Shown: positions 1-5,100 of the stretch, piece by piece
How positions within the stretch are numbered: position 1 is the first letter of the stretch
How the letters are laid out: the number at the start of each line of letters is the position of its first letter
NCBI GenBank assembly: GCA_009782245.1
Contig: WRKK01000161.1
Coordinates: forward strand, 1 to 5,203
Direction: 5' to 3'
Length of the DNA stretch: 5,203 bases
Origin: Defluviitaleaceae bacterium
Lineage (GTDB): Bacteria; Bacillota; Clostridia; Lachnospirales; WQUN01
Translations under genes and position numbers: made by a program
Notes under the pieces: generated by a model
The model's database searches: none
The model's input: only the letters and a program-made list of their open reading frames with translations
What the model was told of the DNA's origin: nothing

Positions 1-859
1 GTTTCAGGACATCGCCTTTTTGCAGGTTTACAAAATCACTTACCATTATGTTAGTTTTTCCGACTACTGCTGAAACCGGCACTAAGGCCTTTTCTAATTC
101 GTCTTCCACTCCAGTTCTGTACCTTGCGGCATCGTCAACGCTACGTTGGCTAAACCAGAAACTGGTTTTAAGTTTATCCATAATCGGCTCTAGCACCATG
201 TGCGGCAGACAAAAGTTAAGATGCCCCTCGGTACTGCCAATTTTTACACGCATAAGCACTAGCGCGACCATTTCGTTGGGCGACATAATTTGTGCAAACT
301 GCGAGTTAGTTTCAAGCCGTTCTATGCGCGGTTTAATTTTTATAACCGTTTCCCAAGCCTCGGGCAAGTGGGTTAGCATTTGCGCCATAATGCGTTCTAG
401 CAAGATGGCCTCTATTTCGGAAAAATCGCGCATATTTTTTATACCAAAGCCAGGACCGCCTAAAATCCTGTCTATCATCGCATAACCCATATTATTGGAC
501 ATTTCCATTAAAACGGTACCTTTTAAGGGCGGCCATTCTGTCATAGCTAATACAACTGGGTTCATTAGCGCTAGGTTAAAATCTTTATATAAAATTTGCT
601 CCGAACTAGCTACTTCTAGTTCTACGGTTGTTCGCAAGTAGCCCGTTAAAAACGACGAAACTGTTCTTGAAAAGTTTTCAAATATATTGTTTAGCGTTCT
701 TAGCTGTTCCTTGCTGAATTTAGACGGTAGTGCAAAGTTGTATAATCGCGCCTCTTTTGTTTCTACTACTGGTACCGCCGCCGCCGCATCTTCGGAATTA
801 TCTCCTGTCAGTTGCGCAAGTAAGGCATCAATTTCGGCTTGCGATAGGACATCCCCCAA
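1..859 (-). CDS. fliM: Flagellar motor switch protein FliM, C-terminus cut by window edge
   Basis: FliM forms the middle of the cytoplasmic C-ring, binds phosphorylated CheY through its N-terminus, and sets rotation direction together with FliG and FliN/FliY. The frame stays open for 286 codons to base 1, and full FliM is about 330 residues. Residues 5-14 (LSQAEIDALL) are the classic CheY-P-binding peptide. An Ala/acidic linker follows at about 18-35, then the CheC-like middle domain with GGPG at 134-137. The SpoA/FliN-like C-terminal domain starts near residue 252 and runs off the edge. The start is a TTG (859-857). It is chosen because the CheY peptide begins at once and AAGGGG lies 8 bases upstream; no ATG is near. 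The gene follows fliL by 38 bases in the same direction, so the two are very probably co-transcribed. The family assignment is secure; only the TTG start is inferred. Confidence 0.97.
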   Translation of the reverse strand, partial: MGDVLSQAEIDALLAQLTGDNSEDAAAAVPVVETKEARLYNFALPSKFSKEQLRTLNNIFENFSRTVSSFLTGYLRTTVELEVASSEQILYKDFNLALMNPVVLAMTEWPPLKGTVLMEMSNNMGYAMIDRILGGPGFGIKNMRDFSEIEAILLERIMAQMLTHLPEAWETVIKIKPRIERLETNSQFAQIMSPNEMVALVLMRVKIGSTEGHLNFCLPHMVLEPIMDKLKTSFWFSQRSVDDAARYRTGVEDELEKALVPVSAVVGKTNIMVSDFVNLQKGDVLK

Positions 860-897
860 TATTACCACCCCTTAAAGTTTATTTAGACAACACAGTT

Positions 898-1395
898 TTA
901 CATCATAAGTATCCATTCATAAAAATCCACAGATACAATCATCGTTGTTCTAAATTCATTCTGAAATATTTCCAACAATTCGGCACTAATCGATTCCATG
1001 CCGCCAGGTGCTGCCAGTTCTTGGTACGTACGCGAGCGGATACGCTCTAATGCGACTGACCGTATAAATATTGTTTGCTGGTTTATCAGTTCGCTAATTG
1101 CTGCCGATTCCGATTCTTGCGTGTTGTCAAAGCCAATTACTACTCGGATACTGGCGGTGCTGGTTCTGCCAGTTGTTTCGTTTGCTACGTTGGTTATTAT
1201 AGAATCGCCTATTAGCACTCTGTCTATTTCGTTTGCTGCTAATGCTCGTGGGGTTGTGTCAAATCCCGCTAAGTGTTGCTCTTGCTGAATGTTGCCTAGC
1301 GTACTTAAGGCAAAAAACGTTACGCCAATAACAGTTGCCAAAAGTGCCAACAGTAGCACAATTATTACTATCATCATCAGATTGCCTTTTTCCAT
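898..1395 (-). CDS. fliL: Flagellar basal body-associated protein FliL
   Basis: FliL is a single-pass membrane protein that surrounds or supports the MotA/MotB stator and affects its stability and torque. The 165-residue product has a very short cytoplasmic N-terminus, one strong membrane helix at about residues 7-31, and an extracytoplasmic domain. The FliL pattern shows as a beta strand IRVVIGFD (83-90), a helix that includes IRSVALERIR (111-120), E-L-A-A-P-G-G near 126-132, and a final amphipathic strand ending in W-I-L. Length is normal for the family. The ATG is supported by GAGGG 7 bases upstream. Position between motB and fliM matches the usual clostridial order. The protein is divergent, so the call rests on topology, length and gene context as well as on sequence. 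A 448-bp repeat-bearing gap separates it from motB, so it may have its own promoter. Confidence 0.88.
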   Translation of the reverse strand: MEKGNLMMIVIIVLLLALLATVIGVTFFALSTLGNIQQEQHLAGFDTTPRALAANEIDRVLIGDSIITNVANETTGRTSTASIRVVIGFDNTQESESAAISELINQQTIFIRSVALERIRSRTYQELAAPGGMESISAELLEIFQNEFRTTMIVSVDFYEWILMM

Positions 1396-1430
1396 AAATA
1401 TCCCTCGTTTCTATACAATAGTTACAATAG

Positions 1431-1476
1431 TTCTAAACGTTGGTTCTAAACGTTGGTTATAAATATTGGTTCTAAA
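1431..1476. repeat. 13-bp tandem repeat upstream of fliL
   Basis: On the plus strand TTCTAAACGTTGG occurs twice in a row (1431-1443, 1444-1456). A diverged copy TTATAAATATTGG (1457-1469) and a partial copy TTCTAAA (1470-1476) follow. A 9-bp direct repeat ACAATAGTT (1415-1423 and 1424-1432) abuts it. The run ends 36 bases before the fliL start, so it would lie in the fliL leader. Confidence 0.9.
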
Positions 1477-1529
1477 GCCTAAAATTTTATTGGCACTTAT
1501 AAACCGTCAAATTCCGCCAAAGTTTAACT

Positions 1530-1548
1530 TGCAGCCTGTTGGTCTGCA
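1530..1548. other. Small hairpin in the motB-fliL gap
   Basis: TGCAG and CTGCA arms, with an inner CC/GG pair beside a single-base bulge, enclose a four-base loop. A run of five T follows on the plus strand (1549-1553). The shape resembles a weak plus-strand terminator, but no plus-strand gene leads into it, and on the minus strand there is no T run after it. It may have no function. Confidence 0.3.
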
Positions 1549-1765
1549 TTTTTACGCACTTTTACTAAATAAACCCCTCAATTTTTCTGCATTTGTATTT
1601 GTTCTGGCGGATTTTTTTGTGTGCTAATAATTACTGCGATTAATCACTACGATTACTACGATTGTGATAATTACTACTACTACAACGTTTAATTGCGGGT
1701 TTATTATTCCGCTGTACGGGATTTTTTTTGCCGTTTTGCGGATTATTTTTTGTTTCATTCATATT

Positions 1766-1849
1766 TTGGATTGCTAGTCTTGGATTGCTAGTCTTGGATT
1801 GCTAGTTTTGATTGCTAGTCTTGATTACTACTAGTCTTGATTGCTAGTC
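1766..1849. repeat. Six-unit CTAG-containing tandem repeat at the motB 3' end
   Basis: Plus-strand units are TTGGATTGCTAGTC (1766-1779 and 1780-1793), the same with a final T (1794-1807), TTGATTGCTAGTC (1808-1820), a 16-bp variant with an extra ACT (1821-1836), and TTGATTGCTAGTC again (1837-1849). Every unit contains CTAG. The last unit supplies the final Asp codon and the TAG stop of motB. Unit lengths of 13, 14 and 16 are not multiples of three, so the array is not a coding repeat. Confidence 0.93.
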
Positions 1850-2731
1850 AAAGACCACCTGCAAATCCTGTTGCCTTGCGTAAACCAAAATTTCCACACG
1901 GCGGTTGTTGGCTCTGCCCTCGGGTGTGTCGTTGGTGTCGATTGGCGTAAATTCGCCCCTGCCGTCAATGGTTAGCAGTCCGTTAGCGGGGTTAAAATTA
2001 TGGTAATCCATAAGCCGCCGCATAACTGCAATAGCCCGTGCCGCCGATAAGTAAAAGTTGTCTGGAAACTGGAACGTATTTATCGGCACATTATCCGTAT
2101 GCCCTTGAATAGCTATGCGATGCCCCTGTGCATGATGTTGTGCCAAAGCCGATGCTACGTAGTCAATGAGTTCAAGGGCTTGCGGTAGTAGCGTTGCTTG
2201 CCCTGTGTTGAACAGCACGGCATCGGGGAACGTTATCGCCATGTACTCGCCTAGTGCGTCCACGCGGATACCGATTTCTTCGGCTAAATCGTAGGGTGCC
2301 ATGTAAGTTTGAAAAGCGTCCGCCATTGCTTGCATTTGTTCCTGACGGTCGACTACGGTATCGAGCACGGCGGCGGCTTGTGCGGCGGCGGCTTGTGCGG
2401 CAGTGTCCATTACTGCGGCTGCCAGTTGTGCTTGTACAGTCTCTGCTGCCTCGGTAACATCGTCATCGATAACTTGCGTTGGCGGCGTTGGCGGTGCAAC
2501 ATAGGGCATAAACCCCGAGCCTTGGTTGAATATTGTACCCAACGCACCCGAAAGGAAGATATTTCGCCCAGCCATTGCCTCGGCAAACTCCCTAAAGCGG
2601 TCTTCGTCCACCTGCGACATAGCGAAAAGTAGCACGAAAAAGCACATCAGCAAGCAGGACATATCCGAGAAAGTAGCCATCCAAGCCGGCGAGCCAGCGT
2701 CAACCTTTTTGGGTTTCTTTTGTTTTGCCAT
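1844..2731 (-). CDS. motB: Flagellar motor stator protein MotB
   Basis: MotB pairs with MotA to form the ion channel that drives the flagellum and anchors it to peptidoglycan. The 295-residue product has a basic cytoplasmic N-terminus, then one membrane helix at about 17-38 with the ion-carrying Asp23 (F-S-D-M, equivalent to E. coli Asp32). A plug and linker region follows, then an OmpA-like peptidoglycan-binding domain at about 165-285. That domain shows GHTDNVPI (210-217), L-S-x-x-R-A (228-233) and the R-x-N-N-R-R-V-E-I signature (273-281). The linker is Ala-rich at 93-125 and holds two copies of AQAAA (112-121) from a perfect 15-bp DNA duplication. This probably explains a length somewhat above the usual 250-270. 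The ATG has AAGGAGG 6 to 7 bases upstream. motA ends 22 bases before it, so the two are clearly co-transcribed. Which ion is used cannot be read with certainty. Confidence 0.97.
   Translation of the reverse strand: MAKQKKPKKVDAGSPAWMATFSDMSCLLMCFFVLLFAMSQVDEDRFREFAEAMAGRNIFLSGALGTIFNQGSGFMPYVAPPTPPTQVIDDDVTEAAETVQAQLAAAVMDTAAQAAAAQAAAVLDTVVDRQEQMQAMADAFQTYMAPYDLAEEIGIRVDALGEYMAITFPDAVLFNTGQATLLPQALELIDYVASALAQHHAQGHRIAIQGHTDNVPINTFQFPDNFYLSAARAIAVMRRLMDYHNFNPANGLLTIDGRGEFTPIDTNDTPEGRANNRRVEILVYARQQDLQVVFD
2368..2397. repeat. Perfect 15-bp duplication inside motB
   Basis: Plus-strand CGGCGGCGGCTTGTG occurs at 2368-2382 and is repeated without change at 2383-2397. It is in frame and encodes AQAAA twice (MotB residues 112-121) in the flexible linker between membrane helix and OmpA-like domain. 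A perfect in-frame copy suggests recent slippage. Confidence 0.95.
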
Positions 2732-2753
2732 AATTTTCCTCCTTATAAGCGGA

Positions 2754-3557
2754 TTATTCCGCCGCTCCGCCAGCCGCGCCTTCGCCTACACGGTCGCGCA
2801 TCATTGGTGCTAAGAACGACTTAAGTTTTTCTTCTATAATACGTGGGTTTTCGCCCGCTTGTATAGACAACATTCCCTCAATGAGGACGGTTTTTAACAG
2901 CACTTCCTCTTTACTAACTAATCCCAACTTGCCAGAGAATGGGTCGCCATAGAAGTTAGCAACAACGCAACCATAGAAAGTTGTCAGCAAAGCCATACCC
3001 ATAGCAGGGCCGATAGCCGCCATATCGTCTAGGTTTTGTAGCATAATGATAAGTCCGATAAGTGTGCCCATCATACCCCAGGCGGGTGCGAATTTCGCAA
3101 TTTTAGCGAAAACGTCAGCAACGTCATTGTGGCGTTCTTCAATGTAGGCAAGTTCAGTTTCCATGATACCCTTAACCAATTCGGGATCGGTACCGTCAAC
3201 GATGAGCATGATTCCCTTTTTTAGGAACTCATCGTCCATGTTAGAAACGGTATCTTCTAGGGCAAGCACGCCCTCTTTACGAGCGGTATTTGCAAGCCCA
3301 ACAATAGTGCCGATAGCTTCGGCGGGGTCGCTTTTGGGTGGCTTAAGAACGATTTTGTGGGCTTTCATGGCGGCGGTAAAATGCTCAAACGGAGCACCAA
3401 TTAGCGAAGATGCAAACGCACCACCGATAACCATAACGATAGATGGCGGGTCAATCATAGCACCAAACATAACCATATCAAATTCAATAGCCAACAGGAT
3501 AGAGAAGATTAGCGAGAATGCACCCAAGGCTAAACCAATAAGAGTTCCCTTATCCAA
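2754..3557 (-). CDS. motA: Flagellar motor stator protein MotA
   Basis: MotA is the membrane channel subunit that couples ion flow to torque on FliG. From the TTG start the product is 267 residues. It has four membrane segments (about 5-25, 32-55, 155-175 and 182-204) and a large cytoplasmic loop between the second and third. Family landmarks are Arg93 and Glu101 (spaced like E. coli R90 and E98, which contact FliG), F-A-P-A-W-G-M-M-G-T with Pro158 (like P173), and A-I-G-P-A-M-G with Pro184 (like P222), followed by T-T-F-Y-G. An in-frame ATG at 3566 has AGGAGG only 1 base away, which is too close. The TTG at 3557 sits 10 bases from it and gives M-D-K-G-T-L-I-G-L, the typical MotA N-terminus. 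The start could still be 3566 (270 residues). It lies between flbD and motB in one operon. Confidence 0.97.
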   Translation of the reverse strand: MDKGTLIGLALGAFSLIFSILLAIEFDMVMFGAMIDPPSIVMVIGGAFASSLIGAPFEHFTAAMKAHKIVLKPPKSDPAEAIGTIVGLANTARKEGVLALEDTVSNMDDEFLKKGIMLIVDGTDPELVKGIMETELAYIEERHNDVADVFAKIAKFAPAWGMMGTLIGLIIMLQNLDDMAAIGPAMGMALLTTFYGCVVANFYGDPFSGKLGLVSKEEVLLKTVLIEGMLSIQAGENPRIIEEKLKSFLAPMMRDRVGEGAAGGAAE

Positions 3558-3567
3558 AAATATCATA

Positions 3568-3573
3568 CCTCCT
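3568..3573 (-). promoter_or_regulatory. motA Shine-Dalgarno that argues for a TTG start
   Basis: A perfect AGGAGG lies on the minus strand. It is 1 base before the in-frame ATG at 3566 and 10 bases before the TTG at 3557. Ribosomes normally need about 5-10 bases, so the TTG is favoured. Confidence 0.75.
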
Positions 3574-3604
3574 AAAAATAGGCAGCGTAACAGTTGCCTT
3601 TATA

Positions 3605-3793
3605 TTATTTTGTAGCATTTATTTGCCGTTTATAGGCAACAATTTTTTCGAGGATAGAATCCACCGAGTCAGTAATAATCAGCTTGCGACCAGTAGTCAT
3701 GGTGATGGTGGTATCGGGGTTGGCTTCGATAAGTTCGATAAGGTCGCAATTAACCACAGTTTCTTGCTGGTTAAGTTTAGTAACAGGTATCAT
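3605..3793 (-). CDS. flbD: Small flagellar protein FlbD (SwrD-like)
   Basis: FlbD is a 60-70 residue protein found in flagellar operons of Gram-positive and spirochete genomes. The Bacillus relative SwrD raises motor power, apparently through the stator. It is unrelated to the Caulobacter NtrC-type regulator of the same name. The 62-residue product begins MIPVTKLNQQETVVN, then D-L-I-E-x-I-E-A-N-P-D-T-x-I-T-x-T-x-G at about 17-36, and ends in a Lys/Arg-rich helix with I-V-A-Y-K-R near 53-58. All of these fit the family along its full length. The ATG at 3793 is chosen over an in-frame TTG at 3826 because the family starts M-I-x-x-T-x-L-N and AAGGACGG lies 7 bases before it. It is the first flagellar gene after a strong promoter-like site and precedes motA by about 47 bases. 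Confidence 0.93.
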   Translation of the reverse strand: MIPVTKLNQQETVVNCDLIELIEANPDTTITMTTGRKLIITDSVDSILEKIVAYKRQINATK

Positions 3794-3887
3794 TAAATCA
3801 CCGTCCTTGTAGCGGGAAAGTCCCAAATAGGGGATTAAACAGGGTTTTTGCGGAAATTTATATAAATCCTATTCAACCACCTTTGCT

Positions 3888-3896
3888 ATTATATCA
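3888..3896 (-). promoter_or_regulatory. Extended -10 promoter before flbD
   Basis: On the minus strand TGATATAAT (3896-3888) is a perfect TATAAT with an extended TGn element. The -35 region is a run of nine T (no good TTGACA), with an A7T6 tract and a C5 run further upstream that could act as a bent or UP-like element. Transcription would begin near 3881 and give a leader of about 88 bases before the flbD ATG. It probably drives flbD-motA-motB and possibly fliL-fliM. No sigma-D (sigma-28) pattern was seen here. Confidence 0.6.
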
Positions 3897-3951
3897 TAAG
3901 TTGCAAAAAAAAACTATAGGGGGAAAAAATTTTTTTGGTGGGTGGTAAAGT

Positions 3952-4290
3952 TTATAATTCTGTTTCGTAGGCAGATTTATCGAAGGCGGTGCAAAATTTG
4001 CCGTTATCGGTGGGTTTTATTATCATGTGTTGCTGTTTGTAGGCATTTTCGGAATCGCCGATATAAACCCAGCAATTTTTTTCGGCGTTAAATTGCCAAT
4101 CGCGCTGCCAGCGTTCGCGGCGGCTTTCTTTTATCATTTTTACGATGTATTCCATTTCTTCTTCTTCGGTCATTCCTGCGATTGCTTGTTCAAATTCTTC
4201 TGCTTCGGTTAAAGTTTTTTGGTTTGTTTGGGATATTTGTGTTAAATCTTCCGCCGCTAGATTTTGTGGGCGTGTAATTGTTTGGCTCAT
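3952..4290 (-). CDS. Acidic protein of unknown family, paralog of its upstream neighbour
   Basis: I do not recognise this 112-residue protein. No signal peptide or membrane helix is seen. Residues 1-40 are polar and rich in Gln and Thr. An acidic stretch T-E-E-E-E-M-E lies at 41-47, then the core at 46-79: S-R-R-E-R-W (56-61), W-Q-F-N (65-68) and N-C-W-V-Y-I-G-D (72-79). A K-S-A motif lies near the C-terminus (105-107). The core aligns without gaps to residues 42-75 of the gene upstream, with 13 of 34 positions identical, so the two are tandem paralogs. An upstream in-frame GTG at 4299 overlaps the ribosome site. The ATG at 4290 is preferred because AAAGGAG lies 8 bases before it. That site overlaps the stop of the preceding gene, so translation is probably coupled. 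It is the last gene of the PIN operon; a binding or immunity-like role is only a guess. Confidence 0.85.
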   Translation of the reverse strand: MSQTITRPQNLAAEDLTQISQTNQKTLTEAEEFEQAIAGMTEEEEMEYIVKMIKESRRERWQRDWQFNAEKNCWVYIGDSENAYKQQHMIIKPTDNGKFCTAFDKSAYETEL

Positions 4291-4303
4291 TAAAATCACT
4301 CCT

Positions 4304-4687
4304 TTATGCGTTTGCTAGGTTTAATTGGGATTTTAGCAAAGTTTCGGAGATTTTTTCAGCTTGTTGGGCGGATTTTTTTGTAATCAAATATCCGCCGTCT
4401 TCTTCGGGAACAATGATAGTTTCGTTGTTAATCATGGGATAATATGCCAAATAATCGAAGTTTTCGCCCATGTATACCCAATAATTTTCGGTGGGGTTAT
4501 ATTGCCAGTTTTCTTCCCACCATTCTTTGCGGCTTGCGTTTAGAATGGCGTTTACTGCATCCATGTGTTCGTCGTCGTCTTCAGAATCTAGTTTTGCCCA
4601 TGTGGCGACTTCGTCATAATCTTCCTTTATGCCTGTTTTTAGTTCCTCCATAACTTGGTCAAGGAATTTTTTTGTTAGTTCTCTCAT
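4304..4687 (-). CDS. Acidic Trp-rich protein of unknown family, coupled to PIN gene
   Basis: I do not recognise this 127-residue soluble, acidic protein. The N-terminus (1-33) is predicted helical, with a D/E cluster at 35-40. The core at 42-75 holds S-R-K-E-W-W (52-57), W-Q-Y-N (61-64) and N-Y-W-V-Y-M-G-E (68-75), which is shared with the next gene downstream. A Tyr-rich stretch (80-83), a G-G-Y-L-I-T strand and a K-S-A motif (105-107) follow, then a helical C-terminus. The start ATG overlaps the PIN gene stop as ATGA and has AAAGGAG 8 bases upstream inside the PIN gene, so translation is coupled. The aromatic spacing suggests a small beta fold followed by helix, but no known domain can be named. 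It could be an accessory or second-antidote protein of the toxin-antitoxin operon, or simply a cargo gene. Confidence 0.87.
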   Translation of the reverse strand: MRELTKKFLDQVMEELKTGIKEDYDEVATWAKLDSEDDDEHMDAVNAILNASRKEWWEENWQYNPTENYWVYMGENFDYLAYYPMINNETIIVPEEDGGYLITKKSAQQAEKISETLLKSQLNLANA

Positions 4688-5100
4688 TGTAGTTGCTCCT
4701 TTACGTATGTTTGCAGGAAATCTGCAATGGTCATTATTTTTATTTTTTTGAGGGTTACGGTTTCAAAATCTTTGTCGCCAGTGATTAAGATGTCCACTTT
4801 TTTTAGCGTAGCGGCTTGCAAAATGGGAATGTCATCGGCATCACGTATGTTAAATTTGGTTAGTTTGGTATTTTTTGGTATTTCTATTGGCGTGTAGTTT
4901 AGGTTTGCCAAAAAGCCATTTATTTCGGGCGTTTTTTCGGGATATTTTTCTTCTATAGATTCACGTAATTCGCCTATTGCATAAATTGGCAGAAACAGCT
5001 GAAATTTTGGGTGGTCGCTGATGTATTTTACTAGCGGTCGAGCGACTTTTCCGCCGTATAATGCTGAGAAGATTATGTTTGTGTCTAGCATTATTTTCAC
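4684..5100 (-). CDS. PIN-domain ribonuclease, likely type II toxin (PIN_3/COG1569-like)
   Basis: PIN domains are Mg2+-dependent ribonucleases, and as toxins they cut tRNA, rRNA or mRNA when freed from an antitoxin. The 138-residue product covers one whole PIN domain. It starts with the core strand M-L-D-T-N-I-I-F (Asp6), has Glu44 in A-I-G-E-L, then R-D-A-D-D-I-P-I-L (Asp87, Asp90) and the final I-T-G-D-K-D-F (Asp109, Asp111). All expected acidic positions are present, so it is probably active. The GTG at 5100 is chosen because GAGGTGG lies 7 bases before it; the first ATG (5091) would be too far away. The start overlaps the stop of the preceding gene (GTGA), as is common for antitoxin-toxin pairs, and the stop overlaps the next gene (ATGA). 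Membership in the PIN_3-like group is inferred from the D-T-N-x-x-x-S-A and R-D-x-D-D pattern. Its target is unknown. Confidence 0.92.
   Translation of the reverse strand: MKIMLDTNIIFSALYGGKVARPLVKYISDHPKFQLFLPIYAIGELRESIEEKYPEKTPEINGFLANLNYTPIEIPKNTKLTKFNIRDADDIPILQAATLKKVDILITGDKDFETVTLKKIKIMTIADFLQTYVKEQLQ

Larger units (their letters stand above)
1396..1843. other. 448-bp non-coding gap between motB and fliL
   Basis: This is the only long gap in the window. It holds a six-unit CTAG-containing tandem array against motB (1766-1849), a duplicated 9-mer ACTACGATT (1646-1663), a 13-bp repeat run near fliL (1431-1476), a 7-bp inverted repeat TCCGCCA/TGGCGGA (1513-1519 and 1605-1611), and a small hairpin (1530-1548). 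The only open frames seen on the minus strand are short. One of 44 codons at 1758-1624 encodes a Lys-rich start and a Val/Ile run, but it has no ribosome binding site. No convincing protein gene, tRNA or strong minus-strand terminator was found. A weak promoter-like pair on the minus strand (TTGACG 1510-1505, TAAAAT 1489-1484, spacing 15) could serve fliL, but it is far from consensus. Confidence 0.75.

Noticed and set aside
48..1288. Plus-strand open frames across the fliM and fliL region
   Set aside because: They lie antisense to clear fliM and fliL coding sequence, show no family features, and have no good ribosome sites.
1642..1762. Second small frame from the ATG at 1762 (40 codons, Asn/Lys/Ser-rich)
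   Set aside because: No ribosome site, low-complexity composition, and it overlaps another frame; likely chance.
1639..1849. CRISPR array in the repeat-rich gap
   Set aside because: Units are 9-16 bp and directly abutting with no unique spacers and no cas genes; these are simple tandem repeats.
2254..2813. Plus-strand open frames within motB and motA
   Set aside because: They are antisense shadows of strongly conserved stator genes; their Arg/Cys-rich composition reflects reverse reading of Ala codons.
3574..3599. Hairpin AGGCA/TGCCT followed by five T between flbD and motA
   Set aside because: The stem is only 5 bp with a 10-base loop and lies just before the motA ribosome site; too weak to call a terminator.
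3909..3947. A/T and C tracts after the last gene of the PIN operon as a terminator
   Set aside because: The A7T6 tract is self-complementary but no GC-rich stem precedes the T9 run, so a rho-independent terminator is not supported.
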